Source: Acinetobacter equi
GTDB lineage: Bacteria > Pseudomonadota > Gammaproteobacteria > Pseudomonadales > Moraxellaceae
Length of the DNA stretch: 64,000 nt
NCBI RefSeq assembly: GCF_001307195.1
Contig: NZ_CP012808.1
Coordinates: forward strand, 1-64,000
Direction of reading: 5' to 3'
The notes under the pieces were generated by a model. The model was given only the letters and a program-made list of their open reading frames with translations. It had not been told where the DNA came from and ran no database searches. This document shows positions 17,049 to 26,244 of this stretch, in pieces (position 1 is the first letter of the stretch; each line of letters opens with the position of its first letter). A program made the position numbers and the translations under genes.

Positions 17049-18329
17049 TTAAAAATGCATAATTGTATTATCAAGCATCTTTAAACGACTGCCTTCTTCT
17101 TGCATTTTATGATTAAATTTTTGAATTATTTTAGCATCCACCAATTTCGATTTAGTTCCGACTGGCTGTAAATAATGTTCATTCATCAATAAAAAAATCG
17201 TTTCAATTAAAAACATAGGATTCTGCTTAAAGTAATTTAATTTCAGTAAATCATAAAAATACGCTTCATTTTTTACAAATAATCCAAATACTTCAGAAAT
17301 AATCTCTTTCGGTGCTTTTATTTCACCTATATTTGTATGAAAGGTGATAGCACTATTTTTAGGTACATGCGGCAGCAACTTAAATTTTAAATTACCAATT
17401 TCATGAACATGCTCAGTACTCGTTAATGCTTCAGGTTTTTTTTGAAAAATATCAACTCTTTGTTTTGAATTCCTTGCTAAATCCTTTAAATATTCTTTTA
17501 ATTCAGGTGCTTGTTGATTCTGAACAATTTGTTGCATATTTCTTGGAATACTCAAACTTTCAACATTTTCAACTGGATTTGCACTTCCTATATAATTCAT
17601 CTGTGTCGCGCTAAAAACTTTTTGATGCAAGTCCACACTATATAACGGTTGCCAATAATCTGTTAAAAACTCATGTACCAAATACGAATTACTATTTTCT
17701 AATGACTTTATTATTGCTTCAATTTGAGGATGATCTACAAATGTTCCAGCTTGATGCAAAGCTGAAAATAGTGTTTTACCTATTTCAATATTTTTTAAAG
17801 AAGATTCATTGTTTTGTTGATCTACCAAATGGAGTAGTTTTTGTATCGGTTGTAAGGCACTAGAACCTGGATAACACATGTAATGCAAATAAAATACCCC
17901 TAAATTTTTTAGAAATTTAGCGACTATTTGCAAAATATAATCTTGTTCTTGAGCTGAAACCCACGTAAATGTTCCATGATTCACAATAAAATCAAACTGA
18001 TTCTGATTTGTTTCTAAAAAAGTTTGAAAATCACCATGTATAAATTCAATATTTTCAATCTCTAAATATGCTGCTAACCCTTTTGCTTTTTCAATATGTT
18101 GCTGATTAAAATCAACTCCTATAAATTGTCCATGAGGATTTAATATTGCACAAACCAGTAAATTAATTCCTGTTGCACAACCAAGTTCTAAATATGAAAA
18201 TTTTTTATCAATATCAATAGTATTAAATCCTGAAAACTTTAATACTGTATTCAACCATAACGGCTGCATTTCCTTATAAAAAAATATGGGATAAGGTGCA
18301 TCCAATACATAGCCATTTTGCTTTTTCAT
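17049..18329 (-). CDS. SAM-dependent methyltransferase with regulatory domain
   Basis: The 426-residue protein begins with a class I methyltransferase domain: motif I is YLELGCATGINLLV (about residues 46-59), followed by the acidic strand end FIGVDFN and the motif FDFIVNHGTFTWVS. The long C-terminal half resembles the regulatory region seen in a family of bacterial methyltransferases that have this two-part form. The substrate is unknown; protein lysine methylation is known for some relatives and is only a possibility here. It is a single gene, upstream of nothing on its strand, with the TonB receptor gene 66 bases behind it. Confidence 0.75.
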   Translation of the reverse strand: MKKQNGYVLDAPYPIFFYKEMQPLWLNTVLKFSGFNTIDIDKKFSYLELGCATGINLLVCAILNPHGQFIGVDFNQQHIEKAKGLAAYLEIENIEFIHGDFQTFLETNQNQFDFIVNHGTFTWVSAQEQDYILQIVAKFLKNLGVFYLHYMCYPGSSALQPIQKLLHLVDQQNNESSLKNIEIGKTLFSALHQAGTFVDHPQIEAIIKSLENSNSYLVHEFLTDYWQPLYSVDLHQKVFSATQMNYIGSANPVENVESLSIPRNMQQIVQNQQAPELKEYLKDLARNSKQRVDIFQKKPEALTSTEHVHEIGNLKFKLLPHVPKNSAITFHTNIGEIKAPKEIISEVFGLFVKNEAYFYDLLKLNYFKQNPMFLIETIFLLMNEHYLQPVGTKSKLVDAKIIQKFNHKMQEEGSRLKMLDNTIMHF

Positions 18330-18366
18330 GTAATACCCATAATAATTTAGATTTAAATCAAATGTG

Positions 18367-18393
18367 AAAATGGGGCTATTCGCCCCATTTTTA
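18367..18393 (-). terminator. Terminator of the TonB-dependent receptor gene
   Basis: AAAATGGGGC / GCCCCATTTT hairpin just after the receptor stop, with Ts on the minus-strand side. Confidence 0.8.
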
Positions 18394-18394
18394 T

Positions 18395-20482
18395 TTAAAA
18401 TTTAATGTTCATTGCAACACTATATCGTCTACCATCTAAAACATAGCTGTTCCCATCATCAACTACATTTTTATTGGCAACATTATAAACACCTGTAGCA
18501 AACTCCAGATTATCGGTATATTTATAAACGGCACCTAAATCAACAAAAGTATATGATGGTGTTGGTATACCATTATTACTTCCGCTTGTCTCACCTCTAT
18601 AATTTAACTGTGTCCATAAAAAGATTTGATCTGTAACATCCCAATCTAAGCCAGCATTAAACATATGTTTAGGAATATCATTTAATGGCTTACCTTCATA
18701 CTGACCAGATTTTTGCTCACTATGGGTATATGTGTACGACTGTCTATACTTCACCGTATCTGTAATATGATAATCGGTTGTTAATTCAATTCCACGAATT
18801 TCTGCTTTATCAACATTATAATTTGATGTATAGCCGTTCGAAATATAAGGCAAGTTAGGATTATCTAAATAGAATTGACTTCCCTCTTCTTGACTTCCTG
18901 TAATACGTGATGATCTCGTAATTTTATTTTTAAAATCTGTTTGGAAGAACATTAAGCTTCCCTCAAGCCCCCAATCTTGATTGTTATAAGCAAAACCACC
19001 TTCATATGTTAAACTTTTTTCTGGTTTTAAATCTGGGTTTGGAATAATTGCTCCCCCCATTGAATTCAACATATACTCAGGAGATGAATTTCTCAAGCTT
19101 GGAGCTTTATAACCAGAAATTACGCCACCTTTAACAATTAAATTATCCGTTGCGTTATAAACTGCATAAGCTTTGGGACTAAAATTACTACCAAAGAATT
19201 CATTATGATCATATCTTCCACTGAAAGTTAAAGCTAAATCATTTGTTGCATTCCATGTATCTTCAGCAAAAAGTGACCATTGGTATCTTTCTAAATTAGT
19301 GACTTTACCAGCCATATCTGTTTTTTGATTGGTAGTACCATCTTTAAGTTTTTCTTTTTTATAAGTTGCACCTAAAGTCAAAGTATTATTATCAAAGAAA
19401 TAAGCACCTTGAGAGTTTGCTGTCAAAGTTTCAAATCTAATTCCCCCAGGATTTGTCACATCAACTTTAGTTCCATCTGGATTTGTTATCGTGATTGTTC
19501 TCCCTGTAATAGAGGTGTTTTTATCTTTGTCGTACTGTAAATATGAGTTAACTACAAGCTTGTCATATTTCCCTTCGTGCGTAAGGCTATAATTATTTTT
19601 ATCTAATTTTGAATACGTTCTTGATGCTGTAGGCAATAGACTTAGGCCCGGATTATGCTCACGTTCTTGTTGAGTATTTGAATATTCCGCTGTAATTGTA
19701 TTGTTTTCATTTGGCGTGAATACAAACTTTGTACCAATATCCTTTTTAGTAAATTTTGGGTCACTTTCCCCAGATTCTGTTGTTGTTCTCTGCAAATGAC
19801 TTTCATCAATATTTTGAAAACCGCCTGTGACTTGTAATGATAAAAGTTTATCAATTAAAGGGGTATTAACATAAACACTTGTATTAAACTCATCACTATT
19901 GACATCATTTGAACTTGCGGCTTTTACATATTCTGTCCGAACACTTGCAGTCATTTTATCCTGATGTTTTTTAGTAATAATATTAATTACTCCTCCCATC
20001 GCATCAGAACCATATAACGATGATGCAGAACCTCGAATGACTTCAATTCGTTCAATTGCTTCTAGAGGTGGTAAGAAATTAACAGAGGCACCTTGTACTC
20101 CACCATTTGTCGTCAATAAACTCCCATCATTCATTGGTTTACCATCTACCAAATACAACGTATACGACGACCCCATTCCACGAATGGATACAGTTTGATT
20201 TGTTCCACCCCCCTGTACAAATACACCTGGTACATTTTTTAAAGCGTCAGTGACATTACTATAAGATTTTTTTGCAAGTTCTTCTGCTGTAATTACAGAA
20301 ATTGTTGCGGCTGCATCTGCAATATTTTGTTCATAACCACCCGCAGTCGTTACAACAATTGTATCCAACTGCATAATAGATTCTGTTGAATTATCCGTAT
20401 TCTGCTCATTTGCATATACGGAAATAGTCATTGCAGAAAGTACTGCTAAAGTGAGTGTACTTTTAAAAAATTGCTTATTCAT
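18395..20482 (-). CDS. TonB-dependent outer-membrane receptor, probable ferric siderophore receptor
   Basis: The 695-residue protein has a signal peptide (cleavage after SVYA, about residue 24), a TonB box-like segment (LDTIVVTTAGGYEQ), a plug domain with the typical LKNVPGVFVQGG and SIRGMGSSYTLYLVDG stretches and IERIEVIRGSASSLYGSDAMGGVINIIT, then a 22-strand barrel ending in the terminal aromatic residue F. It is closest in feel to the CirA/FepA catecholate group, but the ligand cannot be fixed by reading. A Fur-box-like sequence lies upstream (20565-20590), so iron repression is likely. The neighbour nfuA is an iron-sulphur biogenesis gene, with its own terminator. Confidence 0.9.
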   Translation of the reverse strand: MNKQFFKSTLTLAVLSAMTISVYANEQNTDNSTESIMQLDTIVVTTAGGYEQNIADAAATISVITAEELAKKSYSNVTDALKNVPGVFVQGGGTNQTVSIRGMGSSYTLYLVDGKPMNDGSLLTTNGGVQGASVNFLPPLEAIERIEVIRGSASSLYGSDAMGGVINIITKKHQDKMTASVRTEYVKAASSNDVNSDEFNTSVYVNTPLIDKLLSLQVTGGFQNIDESHLQRTTTESGESDPKFTKKDIGTKFVFTPNENNTITAEYSNTQQEREHNPGLSLLPTASRTYSKLDKNNYSLTHEGKYDKLVVNSYLQYDKDKNTSITGRTITITNPDGTKVDVTNPGGIRFETLTANSQGAYFFDNNTLTLGATYKKEKLKDGTTNQKTDMAGKVTNLERYQWSLFAEDTWNATNDLALTFSGRYDHNEFFGSNFSPKAYAVYNATDNLIVKGGVISGYKAPSLRNSSPEYMLNSMGGAIIPNPDLKPEKSLTYEGGFAYNNQDWGLEGSLMFFQTDFKNKITRSSRITGSQEEGSQFYLDNPNLPYISNGYTSNYNVDKAEIRGIELTTDYHITDTVKYRQSYTYTHSEQKSGQYEGKPLNDIPKHMFNAGLDWDVTDQIFLWTQLNYRGETSGSNNGIPTPSYTFVDLGAVYKYTDNLEFATGVYNVANKNVVDDGNSYVLDGRRYSVAMNIKF

Positions 20483-20564
20483 AAGATGCTTAGCCCCAAC
20501 CCCAATTGAAAACTTTGTTTAAATTTTGACGCACATTTTATATATTAATAAGAATAATGCAATA

Positions 20565-20590
20565 GATAATAATAACTATTCTCATTATTA
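20565..20590 (-). promoter_or_regulatory. Fur-box-like site
   Basis: GATAATAATAACTATTCTC matches the 19-base Fur consensus at about 15 positions, and further ATTATT repeats follow. It sits about 80-110 bases upstream of the TonB receptor start, where a Fur operator is expected. Confidence 0.6.
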
Positions 20591-20623
20591 TTTATGAGTG
20601 ATCTATGTAATAAAATTTATAAC

Positions 20624-20654
20624 AAAAAAATAGCCTCTTAAAAGAGGCTATTTT
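20624..20654 (-). terminator. Terminator of nfuA
   Basis: AAAATAGCCTCTT / AAGAGGCTATTTT hairpin with a minus-strand T run, 20 bases past the nfuA stop. Confidence 0.85.
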
Positions 20655-20673
20655 GATCATTAAAAATATCGAA

Positions 20674-21312
20674 TTATTTAAAGTATGCACCATCTGCTTG
20701 ACTATGATCAGTTTGATCAACCACACGTTTTAATTCAGGAATATGCTGTTGAAGCGTAGTTTCAACACCCTGTTTCAACGTAACATCAATGGCAGAACAC
20801 CCTTGACAACCACCACCAAATTTAAGTACAGCAGTTAGACCATGTTCAGGATCATCAAGTACTTCAACTAATGCACAATTTCCACCATGTCCAGCCAGAC
20901 CTGGATTAATTTCTGATTGCAGAACATAAGTAATACGTTCTTCAATAGATGCATCTGGTCCTACACGTGGCACTTTAGAGTTTGGTGCACGGAATGTTAA
21001 CTGACCACCAAAACGATCTTTGTTGTAATCAATCACTGCATCCAACAAATATGGAATTGATGGTGAATCAATAAATGCAGGAAAATCTGGATAATCTTGT
21101 TTATAGTCAGTAGGTACTACTTCGTCTGGAGCACTGTAGGCCATACAACATTCAGCACGTGGCGTACCTGGATTTTCAACAAAAACACGAACACCAATAC
21201 CTGGTGTATTCTGTTTTTCCAATAAATCTTTCAAATACTCTTGTGCAGTTGGTGTAATGAGTAAGTTAGGAATTTCTCCTGCAACTGCAGTGCTGGTGTT
21301 TTCAGTCGACAT
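20674..21312 (-). CDS. nfuA: Fe-S cluster carrier NfuA
   Basis: NfuA accepts and delivers [4Fe-4S] clusters to target enzymes, especially under oxidative stress or iron limitation. The 212-residue protein has an N-terminal degenerate A-type domain (about residues 15-110, ending near DRFGGQLTFRAPNSKVP) and a C-terminal Nfu domain with the cluster-binding CxxC, C169 and C172, in GGGCQGCSAIDVTLK. Length and order match the E. coli protein. It is a single gene with its own terminator; the adjacent Fur-box receptor suggests an iron-related neighbourhood. Confidence 0.95.
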   Translation of the reverse strand: MSTENTSTAVAGEIPNLLITPTAQEYLKDLLEKQNTPGIGVRVFVENPGTPRAECCMAYSAPDEVVPTDYKQDYPDFPAFIDSPSIPYLLDAVIDYNKDRFGGQLTFRAPNSKVPRVGPDASIEERITYVLQSEINPGLAGHGGNCALVEVLDDPEHGLTAVLKFGGGCQGCSAIDVTLKQGVETTLQQHIPELKRVVDQTDHSQADGAYFK

Positions 21313-21472
21313 AACAAATTTTCCTCAATCTGAAGTTCCTATTCTAACTGAAGATGCGTCTATATAAAAAAAAATCAACTAAATTTGTTGGAATTAATTA
21401 TAAAGTTTGAAAACTATCATCAAATTAATGGCATTATTGGACACATGAATATAATTTTATGATTTCCTACTT

Positions 21473-22090
21473 ATGCTTGATTTACCTTTTAACCATACTG
21501 TAACGATTATCATTATTACAGTTATTATTTCATTTTTAGCCTTTTCAAATCAGCGCTTAATGAATCGTTTAATATTTTGGCCACCGGCAATGCAAAAAGG
21601 CCAATATGATCGTTTTATTACTCATGGCTTTATTCATGCCGATGGTATGCATTTACTCTTTAATATGTTCACCCTTTTCTTCTTTGGAAGCATTATTGAA
21701 AGTTTCTACCGTCAGTATGCCTATGACATGGGCTTTGTACTTTTTTATTTAGGTGGGCTTATTTTTGCGATTTTACCCAGTTATTTAAAACATAAAAATG
21801 ATACTCAATGGGCAAGTCTAGGAGCTTCAGGCGCTGTTTCTGCCGTTTTATTTGCATATATTCTTTTTCAGCCTTGGAAACTTATTTTTGTTTTCTTCAT
21901 TCCAGTGCCTGCCATTATTTTTGCTATTTTATACGTTGCTTATAGTATTTGGTCTGGTAAAAAAGGAAATTCAAATATCAACCACAGTGCTCACTTATGG
22001 GGGGCTGCTTATGGAGTTATAATAACAATTTTAATTGAACCAAAGGTTCTGCCTCATTTCTTTAAAGCACTTTCTCAACTTCCTTTCTAA
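21473..22090 (+). CDS. Rhomboid-family intramembrane serine protease (short form)
   Basis: This 205-residue rhomboid has about six hydrophobic segments and the catalytic dyad S119 (SLGASGAVSAV) with H174 (NHSAHLWGAAYG). The HLLFNMFTLFFFG block matches the conserved His-x-x-x-Asn motif of the family. It is shorter than the rhomboid at 7626-8438 and clearly divergent from it, so the two are likely different in substrate. It is divergent from nfuA and ends in a terminator. Confidence 0.9.
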   Translation: MLDLPFNHTVTIIIITVIISFLAFSNQRLMNRLIFWPPAMQKGQYDRFITHGFIHADGMHLLFNMFTLFFFGSIIESFYRQYAYDMGFVLFYLGGLIFAILPSYLKHKNDTQWASLGASGAVSAVLFAYILFQPWKLIFVFFIPVPAIIFAILYVAYSIWSGKKGNSNINHSAHLWGAAYGVIITILIEPKVLPHFFKALSQLPF

Positions 22091-22103
22091 ATATTTCAAA
22101 ACT

Positions 22104-22132
22104 CAGGGCTTTAATTTCAAAGCCCTTTTAAA
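22104..22132 (+). terminator. Terminator of the short rhomboid gene
   Basis: AGGGCTTT / AAAGCCCTTTT hairpin 14 bases after the rhomboid stop. Confidence 0.8.
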
Positions 22133-22243
22133 ATACGATCAAATAATTACAATTAGACTATATTATTGATTGATCATAATTACAAATTTTGAAACACCTC
22201 TTATAAAAGTTGGTATCTATTGCCACCGCATTTCTAAAGTTTG

Positions 22244-22276
22244 TAGCGATAATGTATACATCTGTACATTAATTAC
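22244..22276. promoter_or_regulatory. Palindromic ATGTATACAT cluster before the 514-residue gene
   Basis: The 10-base perfect palindrome ATGTATACAT is followed at once by CTGTACATTAATTACATT, which repeats parts of it. The cluster lies 25-55 bases before the start of the next gene, a normal operator position. No regulator can be named. Confidence 0.3.
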
Positions 22277-22299
22277 ATTTGTAGACGAGCTATTTTGCA

Positions 22300-23844
22300 A
22301 TGACATCATCTTTAGAAGGCTTACAGTTTCCTATTCATTCAAAAACGAATAAAGCCAGCACATCACAAATGGGAAAAGATATTATAGCTGCGGCATTAGC
22401 TAATATTGATCCTGCAATAAGTTTAGAAATAAAAAATGAAAAAAACTGGCGTAAGCAATATCCCAAATACTTTAAAGCGCTGGTTAAACATGGCATTAAA
22501 GATAGCAAATACACCTTAGAAATTGCTAAAAATGGATTAACAAAGGCTCATCAATCTTTTGATTTCTATCACAATCAAAATAAACATTCCTTTTCCGATG
22601 TCATGACGCTTCCTCACAATGCTTTACATACTTTTAAATTTACTGGTAAAAATGACAAACAACCTGAATGGTACGTTCCATATCAAGGTAAAAATTTACA
22701 AGGAAGTGAGTTACTTACACAAATCCAAATTTGGGAAAATTTGGGTACGATTGAACCTAGCCATGCAGATGCTTTACGTGAAGTCATTGCACATCCTGAA
22801 TGGCTTGATTTATCTGATCGAACAATGGTTTTATTTGGCGCTGCATCTGAAGCAGGGCCACTCACCTGGCTTTCAAAATGGAAAGCAAATATTGTCGCTG
22901 TAGACTTACAAAATGAACGAGTATGGGAAAAAATTCTCACAACAATTCAAAATGGTAATGCCACACTTTATGCACCTTCAAAAGAAAATGTAAATCATAT
23001 AACTGATATGGCAACATTAAAAACCAAGTTAGGTGCTAATCTTTTAACACAAACACAAGATATCGCTCATTGGCTATTAGAAAATCCAAATCATTTAGAT
23101 CTTGCTGCAATTGCTTATTTAGATGGTGAAAAACATGTCCGTGTCGCATTGGCAATGGACGCTATTATGGAATATATAAGCCAGCACAAAGTAAATACTA
23201 GCCTCATGTTTATGTGTACACCTACTGATGTATATGCTGTACCTGAAGAAGTCATTTCCTCAGCACATGAAAAATTCAAAAACCGCTCAGCACTAAATAA
23301 ATTATTAACAAAGAGTATTTCAACAGTAAGTTTCAAACATTTCTTTAATGAAAATAATGATGCACTTATTCAATCAAATGACCAAAAATCGTATGGTATA
23401 GCAGATTGCTTAGTTGTAGAACAAGGACCTAATTATGCGCTTGCAAAACGCTTACAACAATGGCGCGCAATACTTGCACGTGCAGAAGGTCAAACGGTAA
23501 GCATCAATATCGCACCTTCAACAACAACACATTCTGTTACTAAAAACCCTCTACTTAAAGCTGCATTTAATGGTGCATCTCTATTTGATGTAGAGGCATT
23601 CAAACCAGAAACCACAAATGCGTTAATGGCTGCTCTTTGGATTCATGATTTACGTAATTCAAAATCAGTCGCGCACCCTCAAACAAAACTTAATCATCCT
23701 CTCGAACTTATGATGAGTGGTGCAAATCATGGTGGTTTGTGGCGTGTAGCATATTTAGCAAGAACTGCATTACCTTTTGCAGCACTTTATGGTTTTGCTA
23801 ATGAAAAACTCCCCTTAAAGAATTTATTTTCTACAAAAAAATAA
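22300..23844 (+). CDS. Conserved-looking protein with a Rossmann-like segment, function unknown
   Basis: I do not recognise this 514-residue protein as a named enzyme. The segment TMVLFGAASEAGPLTWLSKWKANIVAVDLQ (about residues 174-203) resembles the first half of a Rossmann nucleotide-binding fold, with a Gly/Ala-rich turn and an acidic residue at the end of the second strand. There is no signal peptide; a hydrophobic Ala-rich stretch near the C-terminus (RTALPFAALYGFANE) is too short to call a membrane helix with confidence. It is a single gene with a terminator and a palindromic sequence upstream. An NAD(P)-dependent oxidoreductase is possible but not shown. Confidence 0.7.
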   Translation: MTSSLEGLQFPIHSKTNKASTSQMGKDIIAAALANIDPAISLEIKNEKNWRKQYPKYFKALVKHGIKDSKYTLEIAKNGLTKAHQSFDFYHNQNKHSFSDVMTLPHNALHTFKFTGKNDKQPEWYVPYQGKNLQGSELLTQIQIWENLGTIEPSHADALREVIAHPEWLDLSDRTMVLFGAASEAGPLTWLSKWKANIVAVDLQNERVWEKILTTIQNGNATLYAPSKENVNHITDMATLKTKLGANLLTQTQDIAHWLLENPNHLDLAAIAYLDGEKHVRVALAMDAIMEYISQHKVNTSLMFMCTPTDVYAVPEEVISSAHEKFKNRSALNKLLTKSISTVSFKHFFNENNDALIQSNDQKSYGIADCLVVEQGPNYALAKRLQQWRAILARAEGQTVSINIAPSTTTHSVTKNPLLKAAFNGASLFDVEAFKPETTNALMAALWIHDLRNSKSVAHPQTKLNHPLELMMSGANHGGLWRVAYLARTALPFAALYGFANEKLPLKNLFSTKK

Positions 23845-23856
23845 AATTCTACAGCA

Positions 23857-23886
23857 TAAAAAACGCTGCGATTGCAGCGTTTTTTA
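23857..23886. terminator. Bidirectional terminator before pitA
   Basis: AAAAAACGCTGC / GCAGCGTTTTTT hairpin with T runs on both strands, between the convergent ends of the unknown gene and pitA. Confidence 0.9.
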
Positions 23887-23910
23887 ACATCTAAGCATTA
23901 AATTTCAACA

Positions 23911-25536
23911 TTAGAAAACTTTTAGCAGTAACCAATATAAAACACCAGATAAACAAATTGTTGCTGGCAATGTGAAAATCCAAGCAGACAAAATTGTTTT
24001 AACCATCTGTAAATTTAAACCAGATTTATTTGCAACCATCGTACCGGCAACAGCAGAGTTTAAAACATGTGTTGTTGAGACAGGCATACCGAAACCATCA
24101 GCAGCAGCGATAGTAGACATCGCAACTAGTTCAGCTGACATACCTTGACCATAAGTCATATGTTGCTTACCAATACGTTCCCCCACTGTCACTACAATAC
24201 GCTTCCAACCTACCATTGTACCCAAGCCTAGAGCAAGCGCTGTCGCAACTTTAACCCATGTTGGAATATATTGAAGGAATGAATCTAAGCTATTACGATA
24301 CTCCTTCACAACTTTTACATCATCCTTAGACATTGCAGGCAATTGCTCTGCTTTATCTAAACGCTTAAAAGCTGTAACACTTAAGTACATATCATTACGT
24401 AAATTTGAAACTTCATGCTCAGGAATATTTTTCAAATCACCATAATGACCAATTTTATCACCTACATGCTGAGTCAAGCTTGCTAAAGCAGGAACAACTT
24501 CTGGTGTAATGTCCTTAGTTTGAATATATTTAGTGATGATATCTCTTGCTTGAGGATCTGGCATTTCTTCATGCTTCGGATAAATAATCGTCGCGGTTTG
24601 CGCAGATAGACTCTCAAAAGTCTGCAAGTGCTGTTGATCTAGATTTTTATTTAATGAATAAGCAAGTGGCACAATACCAATCAGAATTAACATGATTAGT
24701 CCCATACCCTTTTGACCATCATTTGAACCATGTGCAAAACTTACACCCGTACAAGTAAAAATCAAAATCGCACGAATTAATGGTGGTGGTGGCTTATTCC
24801 CTTCAGGTGGCTTAAAAAGCTCTAATTGTTTCTTAAATATTTTTTTCACTAAAAGAAATAAAACAGCAGCAAAAGCAAAACCAATTAAAGGAGAAAACAA
24901 TAATGCCTTACCAACTTTAATCACTTGTTCTAGGTCAACACCTGATGCACCCAAATCTGAATGCAAAATGTAATTCATAATTCCGACGCCTAAGATCGAA
25001 CCTATTAAGGTATGTGAACTTGAAGCTGGAATTCCTAGAAACCAAGTTCCTAAATTCCACAGAATTGCAGCTATAAGCATTGCAAAAACCATTGCAAAGC
25101 CAGAGCCATCACCTGAACCAACCCCCATAATCAGCTCTACAGGCAATAATGCAATAATACCGTAAGCAACAGCACCACTAGCAACCATTACCCCAATAAA
25201 ATTACAAAATCCTGCCCACATCACAGCAACAGGAGCAGATAATGCATTTGTATAAATAACCGTAGCTACAGCATTTGCAGTGTCATGGAAACCATTTACA
25301 AACTCAAAACCAAGAGCAATAAATAAAGCTGTTCCTAATAATACTAAAGAATACAAACTTAATGCTGGTACATGTGCTAAATCACTAGATAATTGAATAC
25401 CTATATAGATTAACGTAGAGAAAATCAGTGTAAGAAACACTGGAAGAAAAAACTTTGGCGTTGGCACATGAACATTTGTCGACTTCATTTCGGTCGACTG
25501 ATGCGCTGAATCAACTGGGTTTTGATTAGAATTCAT
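23911..25536 (-). CDS. pitA: Low-affinity inorganic phosphate transporter, Pit family
   Basis: Pit proteins take up metal-phosphate by proton symport across the inner membrane. The protein (541 residues from the ATG at 25536) has the two PHO4 signatures: GFVNGFHDTANAVATVIYT in the first half and the GxxFAHGSNDGQKGMG motif after the central loop; the C-terminal GMPVSTTHVLNSAVAGTM repeat is also typical. A large hydrophilic loop (about residues 290-410) splits the membrane domains. A GTG at 25566 could add ten residues; neither start has a clear ribosome site. It is a single gene, convergent with the 514-residue gene. Confidence 0.92.
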   Translation of the reverse strand: MNSNQNPVDSAHQSTEMKSTNVHVPTPKFFLPVFLTLIFSTLIYIGIQLSSDLAHVPALSLYSLVLLGTALFIALGFEFVNGFHDTANAVATVIYTNALSAPVAVMWAGFCNFIGVMVASGAVAYGIIALLPVELIMGVGSGDGSGFAMVFAMLIAAILWNLGTWFLGIPASSSHTLIGSILGVGIMNYILHSDLGASGVDLEQVIKVGKALLFSPLIGFAFAAVLFLLVKKIFKKQLELFKPPEGNKPPPPLIRAILIFTCTGVSFAHGSNDGQKGMGLIMLILIGIVPLAYSLNKNLDQQHLQTFESLSAQTATIIYPKHEEMPDPQARDIITKYIQTKDITPEVVPALASLTQHVGDKIGHYGDLKNIPEHEVSNLRNDMYLSVTAFKRLDKAEQLPAMSKDDVKVVKEYRNSLDSFLQYIPTWVKVATALALGLGTMVGWKRIVVTVGERIGKQHMTYGQGMSAELVAMSTIAAADGFGMPVSTTHVLNSAVAGTMVANKSGLNLQMVKTILSAWIFTLPATICLSGVLYWLLLKVF

Positions 25537-25891
25537 GCAAGCAAAAAAAGAGGATAACGAATCCACTTATTGTTCAATTTAATTATGACAATTATATGAC
25601 AATTGCACGCTTAATAAAGTATTTCCTTCTACTTCTTATCAATTTAACTACTTAATGCTTAAACATTGAGTAAAAAATCAATAAGTTTCAAATAAATAAT
25701 TTTATATAAAATAATTTTTCATTATTACTTTATTTTGAAACATTACAAATTATATTTCTTCAAAAAAAGATCTAATCTATTTTCTATGACATATCATTAC
25801 TTTTAATTATTACAATTTTATGAATTAAGATAAAATAGTCTGCAATTAAAATTAAACCCATGTGTTTGAAAATAGATCACATTTATTTAAC
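25537..25891. other. AT-rich intergenic stretch
   Basis: Between pitA and the small coiled-coil gene I see only strongly AT-rich sequence. It should contain the pitA promoter. No RNA gene or repeat is evident. Confidence 0.5.
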
Positions 25892-26059
25892 TTACTGTCT
25901 TTTATATCTTTTTTGTAAAAGCAGTCGATAAATCTCTTCATTTTCATTTTGAATATTTTTGAGTTTTTCATTCATTTCAATAATCATTCTATAAAGCTTT
26001 TTTAATTCTTCTTGATTAACAGAAATTTGAGCATTTTTTTTCTCCAAATAGTCAACCAT
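25892..26059 (-). CDS. Small coiled-coil protein, paralogue of the one at 31175-31360
   Basis: This 55-residue protein (MVDYLEKKNAQIS...) starts at the ATG preceded by AGAGG; an upstream ATG at 26086 is less likely. Residues 17-45 form heptads typical of a coiled coil (EELKKLYRMIIEMNEKL). It shares the pattern L-x-x-LYR-x-I-x-E...L...EN with the other microprotein and a similar N-terminus (MVD/MVN...LE). It lies 185 bases downstream of the first adhesin gene on the same strand. No known family comes to mind; a helper, chaperone or regulator of the adhesins is conjecture. Confidence 0.6.
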   Translation of the reverse strand: MVDYLEKKNAQISVNQEELKKLYRMIIEMNEKLKNIQNENEEIYRLLLQKRYKRQ

Positions 26060-26196
26060 AAAAAATAACCTCTTATTTTTATTCAAAATTTATTAAAAAC
26101 CAAACATCATATATTAGTGATATATCAAGTATTATTATATATTCTTACACCTTATTTAATATTTACTTATTCTTTTGTTATCTCATTTATAATATA

Positions 26197-26227
26197 GAAA
26201 TCCCCACAAAATGTGGGGATTTTTTTA
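26197..26227 (+). terminator. Hairpin after the first adhesin gene, T run on the plus strand
   Basis: AAATCCCCACA / TGTGGGGATTTTTTT hairpin. The seven-T run is on the plus strand, so termination of the minus-strand adhesin transcript would rely on only three Ts. Readthrough into the small coiled-coil gene is possible. Confidence 0.6.
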
Positions 26228-26244
26228 TGCTTTATACTTCAGTA

